NCBI GenBank assembly: GCA_002724505.1
Contig: PBOV01000027.1
Location: forward strand, 2,041-8,570
DNA from: Rhodospirillaceae bacterium
Lineage (GTDB): Bacteria; Pseudomonadota; Alphaproteobacteria; MPNO01; UBA2964
Length of the DNA: 6,530 nucleotides
Direction: 5' to 3'
Every line of letters starts with the position of its first letter. Within the stretch, counting starts at the first letter, position 1. Positions 1-6,530 of this stretch are shown here, in pieces. The position numbers were made by a program, and so were the translations under genes. The notes below the pieces were generated by a model. It was not told the DNA's origin and ran no database searches. It saw only the letters and a list, made by a program, of their open reading frames with translations.

Positions 1-966
1 ACTCCGGGTCCACGCGATGTAATCCTCGAAATAAAAGCATCGGGTATGTGCGGTACGGACTTACACGCTTATCGGCGCCCTTTCACGGGGAGCAAACACT
101 TTATAGCCGGCCATGAACCTTGCGGTGTTGTTGTTGAACTGGGCAATCATGTGTCCTCGAGCGAAGCAAAGATTGGCCAACGTGTCATGGTACATCATTA
201 CGATGGCTGCGGTAATTGCCGTCATTGTAAATCAGGCTGGTCGCAGCTGTGCGATGAAGGGCCAACCGTTTATGGTTCCGGACAGGGGCACGGCGCCCAT
301 GCCCAGTATATGTGCGTCGCAGCCCATACATTAGTTCCCCTACCAGACGAGTTATCTTTCATAACGGGTGCGGCGATTTCGTGCGGCACGGGTACAGCGT
401 ATGGGGCCTTAAAGAGAGTAGGTTTGGAAGGTGACGAAACATTAGCAGTCTTTGGCCAAGGACCAGTTGGGCTTTCGACAACACAGTTTGGTGCCGAGAT
501 GGGTGCCCGGGTGATAGCCATTGAGACTTCGCCGGAACGCAGAGAACTCGCCTTGAAGAAGGGTGCATACGCAGTAATTGACCCAAGCGATGTCGATCCA
601 GTATCCGCTATCCAGGATCTGACGCATGGCGAAGGCGCCCATAAAGTCGTTGAAACAGCCGGTGTTATAGAAGCACGCAGCGCCGCTGTGAAAGGAACAC
701 GAAAATGGGGAACGGCGTGCTTCATTGCCAGCGGAGGTCAGCTAAAGCTGGACGTGGGTCCCGACCTTACATTTCGTCAGGTATCACTTGTCGGACATTG
801 GACCTTTTCAAAAAATGGGCAAGCCGATTGTGCACGCTTTGTTGTAGATCGCAATATTGACGTCGATAGCATCTTCACCCACCAGTTCGAAATAAAACAA
901 GCGGCTGAAGCATACAAATTACTTGATCAACAAAAGACGGGAAAGGGCGTATTTTTGCCTAGTTAG
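1..966 (+). CDS. Zinc-dependent medium-chain alcohol dehydrogenase, 5' end cut by window edge
   Basis: This encodes an oxidoreductase of the medium-chain dehydrogenase/reductase (MDR) superfamily, which interconverts an alcohol and a carbonyl with NAD(P) in the cytoplasm. The reading frame is open from base 1, so the first ATG (base 46) is internal, at the conserved motif MCGTDLH; by family comparison roughly 20 N-terminal residues are missing. Numbering from base 1, the catalytic zinc ligands are C17, H38 (followed by E39) and C128. Four cysteines, C70, C73, C76 and C84, form the structural zinc lobe. The Rossmann loop GQGPVG is at 152-157, and E175 at the end of the second strand suggests NAD+ rather than NADP+ (inference). 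T19 and H22 sit where the family's proton relay lies. All key residues are intact, so the enzyme is probably active. The substrate cannot be read from the sequence; threonine-, sorbitol- or benzyl-alcohol-dehydrogenase-like activities are all possible. It converges on the fzlA-like gene downstream. Confidence 0.93.
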   Translation, partial: TPGPRDVILEIKASGMCGTDLHAYRRPFTGSKHFIAGHEPCGVVVELGNHVSSSEAKIGQRVMVHHYDGCGNCRHCKSGWSQLCDEGPTVYGSGQGHGAHAQYMCVAAHTLVPLPDELSFITGAAISCGTGTAYGALKRVGLEGDETLAVFGQGPVGLSTTQFGAEMGARVIAIETSPERRELALKKGAYAVIDPSDVDPVSAIQDLTHGEGAHKVVETAGVIEARSAAVKGTRKWGTACFIASGGQLKLDVGPDLTFRQVSLVGHWTFSKNGQADCARFVVDRNIDVDSIFTHQFEIKQAAEAYKLLDQQKTGKGVFLPS

Positions 967-1047
967 AAATTTTTTACGTTTGTCTGTTAATTTTATTAAC
1001 AACCCGCACTGGGACAATGTGGCTATTTTCTGCCCAAATTTAAACGC

Positions 1048-1716
1048 TCAAAAATCCAAATCAGCGTAGTGTTTAGGGGGGGGTTCTCCAGGTAAGTGAT
1101 CGGCCAGAATAGGGCGCATTGACGGGCGCGATTTCATTCGGACATACCAGTCCTTAGCTCCTTTATGTTCGTCCCAAGGAATATCGCCTAAATAATCTAA
1201 ACATGAGATATGTGCGGCTGCAGCTATATCAGCGAGTGACATATCATTACCTGCTAGCCAATTTCGTCTCTCACACAACCAAGCAATATATTCCAAATGA
1301 TATAGCAAATTTTTTTTACCAGCCCGAATAGCGCTGGCATCGGGTGCCCCTCGACGCAAAAAGCGTTTTAAAATTTTTTCACCAACAAGATTATTGCTTA
1401 CCTCAATATTGAATTTGCAGTCAAACCACGACACTAGACGACGTATCTCAGCTCTTTGTTCAGGAGAGCCCGGAAGCAGACAAGTTTTTGGAGCCACTTC
1501 TTCAAGATACTCACAAATCGCTGCAGAATCGCAGATAGCCTGACCGTTTTCTTCGACGAGAACTGGTACATCACCTGCTGGGTTAAGAGCGATAAACTCG
1601 GGGCGACGATCCCATAAATTCTCTGTCTTGAGTTCGGCTTCAATTCCTTTTTCCAAAAGAACTATCCGAACCTTGCGACAGAATGGAGACAACCAGAGAT
1701 GATACAAAACACGCAT
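1048..1716 (-). CDS. fzlA: FzlA-like glutathione-S-transferase-fold protein, probable cell division factor
   Basis: This 222-residue protein has a thioredoxin-like N-terminal GST domain (about 1-77), with motif LSPFCRKVR (9-17), the cis-proline segment NPAGDVPVL (45-53, P51) and DSAAICEYL (63-71). An all-helical C-terminal domain follows (about 85-205), with the helix-capping motif SLADI (160-164). The tail HYADLDF (216-222) and the block NWLAGNDMSLADIAAAAH (152-169) match my knowledge of FzlA, the alphaproteobacterial protein that binds FtsZ, curves its filaments and helps activate septal wall synthesis; it is not thought to act as a glutathione-dependent enzyme. The assignment rests on recalled family resemblance and not on a search; an ordinary GST is the alternative. 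The ATG at 1716 gives the family's expected N-terminus, but no Shine-Dalgarno sequence precedes it. A run of eight C on the coding strand (bases 1076-1083) encodes PPP just before the tail. The gene is monocistronic here, divergent from the decarboxylase-like gene. Confidence 0.85.
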   Translation of the reverse strand: MRVLYHLWLSPFCRKVRIVLLEKGIEAELKTENLWDRRPEFIALNPAGDVPVLVEENGQAICDSAAICEYLEEVAPKTCLLPGSPEQRAEIRRLVSWFDCKFNIEVSNNLVGEKILKRFLRRGAPDASAIRAGKKNLLYHLEYIAWLCERRNWLAGNDMSLADIAAAAHISCLDYLGDIPWDEHKGAKDWYVRMKSRPSMRPILADHLPGEPPPKHYADLDF

Positions 1717-1831
1717 GAAGGGAGTCTAATCGAATGAGAGGTTGAAAGACAGTGATACCATTGCGGCAGGCTAACACCAAGCATACCATCTTTGTAAGAC
1801 TAAAAGAAAATAATGACTGAAAGGAATAATA
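1717..1831. promoter_or_regulatory. Divergent intergenic region expected to carry both start signals
   Basis: These 115 bases separate two divergent genes, so promoters for both should lie here or just inside the coding ends. On the + strand the best sigma70-like match I can find is TTGCGG (1761-1766) with TACCAT (1784-1789) at 17-base spacing, which is weak. On the - strand, TAGACT ends six bases before the fzlA-like ATG, a position suited to a -10 box of a leaderless transcript, but I see no convincing -35 element. No clear operator palindrome was seen. The call rests mainly on gene arrangement. Confidence 0.45.
1821..1825 (+). promoter_or_regulatory. Ribosome binding site of the decarboxylase-like gene
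   Basis: AAGGA lies six bases before the ATG at 1832. It supports that start over the next in-frame ATG, which is codon 7. Confidence 0.7.
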
Positions 1832-2812
1832 ATGGCAGTTGAACTTACGATGGCTTTAGAACGCTACGACCGGCATGTTCCTTTTTTTATGGACATGGTC
1901 AAAAATCCTGAAGGTATAAAAATTAAATCACTGGAGGTGGGCATGGCCCCGCCGCGACGTGAAGGTATCGATCGGCACCGGCGTTTTTATGAGGACGAAG
2001 AGTTTGATATTTGCGAAATGTCCGTCTCGTCCTATTTGACCTCCAAGGCGCAGAACTTACCCTATACTGCCGTGCCGGTATTTCCGCGCCGTTTATTTAG
2101 CCAAAACCATATGTTTTGTAGCACCGCCGCTGGTATTTCAACACCAGCTGACCTGATTGGTAAAAAGGTCTGCTGTCGTAGTTTCCAGACCACCATGTCG
2201 GTACTCGCAAAGGGAGACCTCGCGTTTGAATATAATGTTCCTTGGCGCAGTCTAGACTGGCATACGATGAGCCCGGAGTTAGTCCCTTTCCCAGGTCAGG
2301 AAACGGCCGAGTTAACTTTGATTGATGAGCCAAGTGCACCAGACCGGCTGATCTCCGGCGAGCTAGCGATGATGATACATCCGCATCCACCGCCGGCGAT
2401 TCTCGATGGCCTACGCGATGGATCAGTCCACCGCCTATGGCCAGACTTACGGGCCGAGTGCGGACGCTACTTCCACAAATATGGGGATTATCCCATAATG
2501 CATCTGTTAGTATTGAAAAATGAGTTAGCAGAAGCTCTTCCGAGTTTACCGAAGGCCCTTATGGAAATGTGGGAGGATGCCAAACGACAGGCCGCAGAAT
2601 TTTACGAAGACCCAGGTTATTCAGAGATGGCCTTTGCACGGAACGCATTCGAAGAAGAACAAGAAATATTTGGCACTGACACATGGCCGACAGGATTGGC
2701 GGCAAATCATGCAAGCGTTGAAAGATTTATGAATTATCTCACGGACCAAACGCTAATTGAGGCCCCTTTTCCAATCGAAGAATTATTTCACGAATCTGTG
2801 CTAAACAGCTAA
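1832..2812 (+). CDS. 4,5-dihydroxyphthalate decarboxylase-like protein (Pht5/NMT1-type substrate-binding fold)
   Basis: This 326-residue protein resembles the 4,5-dihydroxyphthalate decarboxylase family, whose characterised members decarboxylate 4,5-dihydroxyphthalate to protocatechuate in phthalate degradation. The fold is that of type-2 periplasmic binding proteins (NMT1/SsuA-like). Visible family segments are FDICEMSVSSYL (58-69), the block VPVFPRRLFSQNHMF (81-95), GISTPADLIGKKV (101-113), SGELAMMIHPHPPPA (175-189) and the C-terminal pair GTDTWPTGLAANHASVERF (281-299) and PFPIEELFHES (312-322). Length is typical. There is no signal peptide or lipobox, so it is probably a cytoplasmic enzyme and not a transporter component. 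The family contains many uncharacterised paralogues, so the true substrate may be another hydroxylated aromatic acid or something unrelated. It starts an operon: the cupin gene follows after 18 bases. No other phthalate-pathway gene (dioxygenase, transporter, regulator) is visible in the window. Confidence 0.85.
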   Translation: MAVELTMALERYDRHVPFFMDMVKNPEGIKIKSLEVGMAPPRREGIDRHRRFYEDEEFDICEMSVSSYLTSKAQNLPYTAVPVFPRRLFSQNHMFCSTAAGISTPADLIGKKVCCRSFQTTMSVLAKGDLAFEYNVPWRSLDWHTMSPELVPFPGQETAELTLIDEPSAPDRLISGELAMMIHPHPPPAILDGLRDGSVHRLWPDLRAECGRYFHKYGDYPIMHLLVLKNELAEALPSLPKALMEMWEDAKRQAAEFYEDPGYSEMAFARNAFEEEQEIFGTDTWPTGLAANHASVERFMNYLTDQTLIEAPFPIEELFHESVLNS

Positions 2813-2816
2813 GCAA

Positions 2817-2821
2817 AAGGA
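2817..2821 (+). promoter_or_regulatory. Ribosome binding site of the cupin gene
   Basis: AAGGA sits in the 18-base spacer, nine bases before the ATG at 2831, and supports independent translation of the second gene from a shared transcript. Confidence 0.65.
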
Positions 2822-2830
2822 AATCCATCG

Positions 2831-3409
2831 ATGAAAAAATACACAATACCTTCCTTTGAAGTTTTCATTAGCGACCTTCGGTCTCATTTCGCCAAGACCT
2901 TACCTGAAACTGAACATTGGGAGGGGGTACGCCAACTTTTAAAAATACTATGCGCCGACGAAGAGATGCGACAAAAATCAAAAGAATGGATAGCAAAACG
3001 GGGGGTTGAGCTACAACTGCATCATGATCCTGATTACGGATTTTTTGTTGGTGGCCTTATCCGGCAACCAAATCATCGGGCAAATATTCACGATCACGCT
3101 CATACCTGGACAGTATACGGTGTGCTTGATGGTAGGGAACGTACCCATGTCTACAAACGTTTAGATAATGGCAACAAACCCGGCGAGGCGGAGCTCGAAT
3201 TGCTTAGCCAAAGCGATGCCCCAACCGGTCATGTCGATATTGTGCCACCCTGGGTACCCCATTCCGAATGGGGCATGGGGGAGAGGTCCGTGGCGATTAC
3301 TGTCCGGAGCCAAAAACCAGGGGGGTATGCCCAAAATCGTTTCAACCTAAAGACCGGTGAAACCAATAATAATCACCGCGGCCTCAAACTTATTCCAACA
3401 TCAGTTTAG
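2831..3409 (+). CDS. Small cupin metalloprotein, cysteine/thiol-dioxygenase-like
   Basis: This 192-residue protein looks like a single-domain cupin of the cysteine-dioxygenase-like double-stranded beta-helix group. An N-terminal helical segment (about 1-60) precedes the barrel. The metal motif is NIHDHAHTWTVYGVLDGRER (85-104), with H87 and H89 as likely iron ligands, and the third ligand is probably H144 in PPWVPHSEW (139-147). This three-histidine set is typical of thiol dioxygenases, which oxidise cysteine or 3-mercaptopropionate with O2. No secretion signal is present, so the protein is probably cytoplasmic. The gene follows the decarboxylase-like gene after 18 bases with its own ribosome binding site, so the two are almost certainly co-transcribed. 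The substrate is unknown. It could act on a thiol, on a product of the decarboxylase-like protein, or be a cupin isomerase or sensor. The gene is complete, with no sign of frameshift. Confidence 0.85.
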   Translation: MKKYTIPSFEVFISDLRSHFAKTLPETEHWEGVRQLLKILCADEEMRQKSKEWIAKRGVELQLHHDPDYGFFVGGLIRQPNHRANIHDHAHTWTVYGVLDGRERTHVYKRLDNGNKPGEAELELLSQSDAPTGHVDIVPPWVPHSEWGMGERSVAITVRSQKPGGYAQNRFNLKTGETNNNHRGLKLIPTSV

Positions 3410-3496
3410 ACCAACCAAGCTTTGCATCGGCCATATATGTAAATTTCAAAACCACATCACAAAATTAAAACTAAGGGCGATAGGGATGTAGAAATA

Positions 3497-3520
3497 ATTT
3501 AATGGGCAGTTCCATCAAAT
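3497..3520 (-). terminator. gltB: Weak candidate intrinsic terminator of gltB
   Basis: On the - strand, starting 17 bases after the gltB stop, a nine-base-pair stem (3512-3520 with 3497-3505) encloses a six-base loop (3506-3511). It contains one G-U pair that would be a C-A mismatch on the + strand, so it folds better in the gltB direction. A U-rich stretch (TATTTC on the coding strand, 3491-3496) follows. The stem is AT-rich and the U tract is interrupted, so efficiency is doubtful. Confidence 0.35.
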
Positions 3521-3536
3521 GAAAAATCTATATATT

Positions 3537-6530
3537 TTAAGCTGACTGCTCTTTTTCTTTCGATTTAACGAGAACGGGATGTGTCAATTTATCCATCATT
3601 TCTATAGGTACAATTTGCCAAAAACGGCGCAATTCCCGATCCCAATCAACGAGAAGGCGTTCAGCAAATCGAGATTGCGTTTCGCGCCAATGCGAAGTGA
3701 CAAGGTCCTTTAAAATTTGTTCCCAATGGGGTGATTGAATCCGGTGATAGACAACTGTGTCAGGATTAATATTACTAACAAGGCTGGCATCGGTGTCATA
3801 GACGAAAGCCATCCCACCCGTCATACCGGCGGCAAAGTTGTCGCCAACGGGCCCGAGAATAGCGATTGTTCCACCTGTCATATACTCGCATCCATTAGCG
3901 CCACATCCCTCAACGACAGCATCCGCACCTGAGTTGCGAACCGCAAATCGATCACCGGTCTGCCCTGTCGCAAATAGCTGCCCAGCGGTAGCCCCATATA
4001 AAACCGTGTTGCCAATAATCGTGTTTTCATTGGTAATAAGAGGGCTCGCCGTCACCTGTCTGACGCTTATAGTGCCACCCGACAAACCCTTACCGACATA
4101 GTCATTCGCATCACCAAGAACCTGAAGTTTAAGACCCTGCACAGCAAAGGCGCCCAATGATTGACCGGCGGAACCACGTAATCGCACGGTAATATGGCCA
4201 GGTTGTAATCCGTCCATACCAAAGCGGCGCGTGATTGCAGATGAAATACGCGTACCAATGGCGCGTTGAGTATTGCGGATGTTATATGCGAGCTGCATTT
4301 TCTCGCCCCCCTCTAGCGCTGGTGCTGCATCTTTTATCATCTGCGCATCAAGAGAATCTGGAACCTCATTCCGCATACCACGAGTTTCGGACCGATTAAC
4401 GCCGCCCGGATCGGCCTGCACCAAGAGTGGATTAAGGTCTAGGTCATCAAGATGCGGATTGCCCCGCCGAACCTGCATTAACAAATCCGTACGACCAATA
4501 ATTTCGTCGAGCGTCCGAGCACCGAGAGAGGCCAAAATTTCCCGAACTTCTTCAGCAACAAAACTAAAAAGATTGACAACCTTTTCCGGCGTACCAGTAA
4601 ATTTTGCGCGTAACGCATCGTCCTGCGTACAAACACCAACCGGGCAAGTATTAGAATGACACTGACGAACCATGATACATCCCATAGCAACCAATGACAC
4701 CGTCCCGATACCATACTCATCAGCGCCAAGAAGCGCCGCTATTACGACATCCCGCCCGATCTTTATCCCGCCATCGGTGCGCAACAAAACATTATCTCGT
4801 AACCCGTTAAGGGTTAGCACCTGATGAACTTCTGCCAACCCCATTTCCCACGGCAGTCCTGCATATTTTATCGATGTCTGCGGGCTAGCACCGGTGCCCC
4901 CCGAATGTCCAGAAACTAGGATGACATCAGCCTTCGCCTTAGCTACACCGGCTGCAATCGTACCGATCCCCGATTGCGCGACCAACTTTACACAAACCCT
5001 GGCTTCCGGATTAATTTGCTTTAAATCATAGATTAGCTGAGATAAATCTTCGATCGAATAGATATCATGATGCGGCGGCGGTGAAATTAGTGTAACCCCG
5101 GGCGTTGAGTGTCGGAGGCGGGCAATCATACCAGAGACTTTCAGCCCCGGGAGTTGCCCGCCTTCGCCAGGCTTTGCACCCTGCGCGACTTTAATCTCAA
5201 TCTCTCGACAATTATTTAAATATTCAGCTGTAACTCCAAATCGGCCGGATGCTATTTGTTTTATTGCAGAAGACGCATTATCCCCGTTCGGCTTCGGTTT
5301 AAAGCGCGCAGGGTCTTCACCCCCCTCACCAGAGTCTGACTTGGCGCCAATACGATTCATAGCAATTGATAATGTCTCATGCGCCTCCGGGCCAAGTGCA
5401 CCAAGCGAAATACCTGGGGCAACCAAGCGCTTACGCAGTTCGGTAATTGATTCTACTTCTTCTAAGTCAACGCTTTGGCTATTTGGTGTAAATTCCATGA
5501 GGTCGCGCAAGCTTACGGGCGCCTGACGTTGCACCGCCTCAGAATATTTTTTAAAGCCCGCATAAGAGTCACTATCACAGGCATGTTGCAACATATGGAT
5601 CATTTCACCCTGGAAAGCATGAGCTTCACCAGTCCGGCGATAACGATACAGTCCACCAATCGGCAGTGTCGTTATATCTTCCGAGAAAGCTCGTCGATGC
5701 AGGCGGATGGAATTGTGCTGAATTCCAGAAAGACCTATACCTGAAATCCGAGATGTCATACCCGGAAAAAATTCCGAAACCAACGTACGGCTAAGTCCAA
5801 TGACCTCAAACTTATGGGCACCACGGTACGACGAAATAACCGAAATTCCCATTTTTGAAATAATCTTTAGCAACCCCTGATTAACCGCTTCACAATAACG
5901 TCGAACGCACTCAGTTAGAGAAAGCTCACCAAATAGTCCTCGACTATGACGATTAGCTATAGCTTCTTGCGTGAGGTAGGCGTTCACTGTAGTCGCCCCT
6001 ACCCCAATCAAAACAGCAAAATAATGTGTATCTAGACACTCTGCCGAACGTACATTAATTGACGTAAAGGTTCTTAACGATTCTCTTATTAAATGGCTGT
6101 GAACACCGCTAGTTGCTAATATCATGGGTATCGGAGCTTTTTCCGGACCGATATTTTTATCTGATAAGATAAGATGAACGGCGCCGCCACGTACTGCATT
6201 TTCTGCTTCATTACGAATGCGATCCATGGCTTCACGAAGTGCGTTTTCGCCGCCATTAGCCTCAAAAGTGCAATCGATCTCAGAAGCTGTGTCCCCCATA
6301 TGTGTACGTAGTGCATCAAACTCTGCATTGGCAAGAACTGGCGAACTTAGCTGCAAAAGCCGGGTTTGACTTGCATCCATCGCAAGGATATTTCCAAGAT
6401 TACCTAGCCGTGTGTTGAGTGTCATAACCCTATATTCACGAAGACTATCGATCGGCGGATTTGTCACTTGACTGAACGACTGTCTAAAAAAATGATGAAG
6501 GCCGCGATAGTGCTCTGACAATACAGCAAT
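3537..6530 (-). CDS. gltB: Glutamate synthase (NADPH) large subunit, C-terminal two thirds, 5' end cut by window edge
   Basis: GltB is the large subunit of GOGAT. It hydrolyses glutamine, channels the ammonia and makes glutamate from 2-oxoglutarate on FMN, with electrons from the GltD subunit. The frame stays open to the right edge, giving 997 visible residues; a TTG at 6519-6521 is only an internal codon. Numbering from that codon: the central domain spans roughly 1-340. The FMN-binding synthase domain is about 365-735, including PGEGGQLPG (451-459), GHSGGTGASP (538-547) and RTDGGIKIGRD (581-591). C615, C621 and C626 have the C-x5-C-x4-C spacing of the 3Fe-4S ligands. The glycine-rich GXGXG helix domain is about 775-930. 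Aligning these cysteines with those I recall from Azospirillum GltB implies about 480-490 missing residues, namely the glutaminase domain with its catalytic N-terminal cysteine. No frameshift is visible. No gltD follows; the next gene is convergent, so gltD must lie upstream or elsewhere. Confidence 0.97.
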   Translation of the reverse strand: MAVLSEHYRGLHHFFRQSFSQVTNPPIDSLREYRVMTLNTRLGNLGNILAMDASQTRLLQLSSPVLANAEFDALRTHMGDTASEIDCTFEANGGENALREAMDRIRNEAENAVRGGAVHLILSDKNIGPEKAPIPMILATSGVHSHLIRESLRTFTSINVRSAECLDTHYFAVLIGVGATTVNAYLTQEAIANRHSRGLFGELSLTECVRRYCEAVNQGLLKIISKMGISVISSYRGAHKFEVIGLSRTLVSEFFPGMTSRISGIGLSGIQHNSIRLHRRAFSEDITTLPIGGLYRYRRTGEAHAFQGEMIHMLQHACDSDSYAGFKKYSEAVQRQAPVSLRDLMEFTPNSQSVDLEEVESITELRKRLVAPGISLGALGPEAHETLSIAMNRIGAKSDSGEGGEDPARFKPKPNGDNASSAIKQIASGRFGVTAEYLNNCREIEIKVAQGAKPGEGGQLPGLKVSGMIARLRHSTPGVTLISPPPHHDIYSIEDLSQLIYDLKQINPEARVCVKLVAQSGIGTIAAGVAKAKADVILVSGHSGGTGASPQTSIKYAGLPWEMGLAEVHQVLTLNGLRDNVLLRTDGGIKIGRDVVIAALLGADEYGIGTVSLVAMGCIMVRQCHSNTCPVGVCTQDDALRAKFTGTPEKVVNLFSFVAEEVREILASLGARTLDEIIGRTDLLMQVRRGNPHLDDLDLNPLLVQADPGGVNRSETRGMRNEVPDSLDAQMIKDAAPALEGGEKMQLAYNIRNTQRAIGTRISSAITRRFGMDGLQPGHITVRLRGSAGQSLGAFAVQGLKLQVLGDANDYVGKGLSGGTISVRQVTASPLITNENTIIGNTVLYGATAGQLFATGQTGDRFAVRNSGADAVVEGCGANGCEYMTGGTIAILGPVGDNFAAGMTGGMAFVYDTDASLVSNINPDTVVYHRIQSPHWEQILKDLVTSHWRETQSRFAERLLVDWDRELRRFWQIVPIEMMDKLTHPVLVKSKEKEQSA

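Noticed and set aside
270..725. 151-codon open frame on the strand opposite the alcohol dehydrogenase
   Set aside because: It lies wholly inside a well-supported conserved gene, shows no recognisable domain and has the composition expected of an antisense shadow.
985..1001. Perfect six-base-pair inverted repeat with a five-base loop in the convergent gap between the dehydrogenase and fzlA-like genes, a possible bidirectional terminator
   Set aside because: The stem has only one G-C pair and no T tract follows on either strand, so it does not meet the usual pattern of an intrinsic terminator.
1011..1035. GGG and CCC blocks in the same convergent gap that could pair
   Set aside because: The loop would be about 19 bases with no extended stem beyond three pairs; chance pairing is more likely.
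1832..2812. Reading the decarboxylase-like protein as a periplasmic binding component of an ABC transporter
   Set aside because: There is no signal peptide or lipobox at the N-terminus and no permease or ATPase gene nearby.
4273..4659. 128-codon open frame on the strand opposite gltB
   Set aside because: It overlaps the conserved FMN/3Fe-4S region of gltB, and the serine/arginine-rich translation is typical of a shadow frame.
6519..6521. TTG codon as a possible start of the glutamate synthase gene
   Set aside because: The frame stays open to the window edge, and the protein begins in the middle of the GOGAT central domain, so the true start lies beyond the window.

Overview
The window reads as ordinary chromosomal DNA from a bacterium of moderate GC content (roughly mid-40s to 50% by eye), most likely an alphaproteobacterium. 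The main clues are a glutathione-S-transferase-fold protein that closely resembles the alphaproteobacterial division factor FzlA, including its characteristic C-terminal tail, and a glutamate synthase large subunit of the bacterial NADPH-GOGAT type whose length and cysteine spacing fit the Azospirillum enzyme. Genus and habitat cannot be fixed from the sequence.

Layout from left to right: (1) the 3' part of a zinc-dependent medium-chain alcohol dehydrogenase (+), cut by the left edge; (2) an 81-base convergent gap; (3) an fzlA-like gene (-); (4) a 115-base divergent gap that must hold the start signals of fzlA and of the next pair; (5) a two-gene (+) operon with an 18-base spacer, encoding a 4,5-dihydroxyphthalate decarboxylase-like protein and a small cupin with a thiol-dioxygenase-like metal site; (6) a 127-base convergent gap with a weak candidate terminator for the following gene; (7) gltB (-), cut by the right edge so that only the C-terminal two thirds is visible. 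There is no stretch over 300 bases without a gene. I saw no tRNA, rRNA, CRISPR array, insertion sequence or long repeat.

Functionally the genes do not form one pathway. gltB belongs to central ammonium assimilation and fzlA to cell division. The decarboxylase-like/cupin pair looks like an accessory catabolic cassette of unknown substrate, possibly for an aromatic acid or a thiol compound. The alcohol dehydrogenase could be a metabolic partner, but fzlA lies between them on the other strand, so they are not co-transcribed here. The decarboxylase-like/cupin pair is the least understood part of the window. I did not find clear evidence of an entirely new system.
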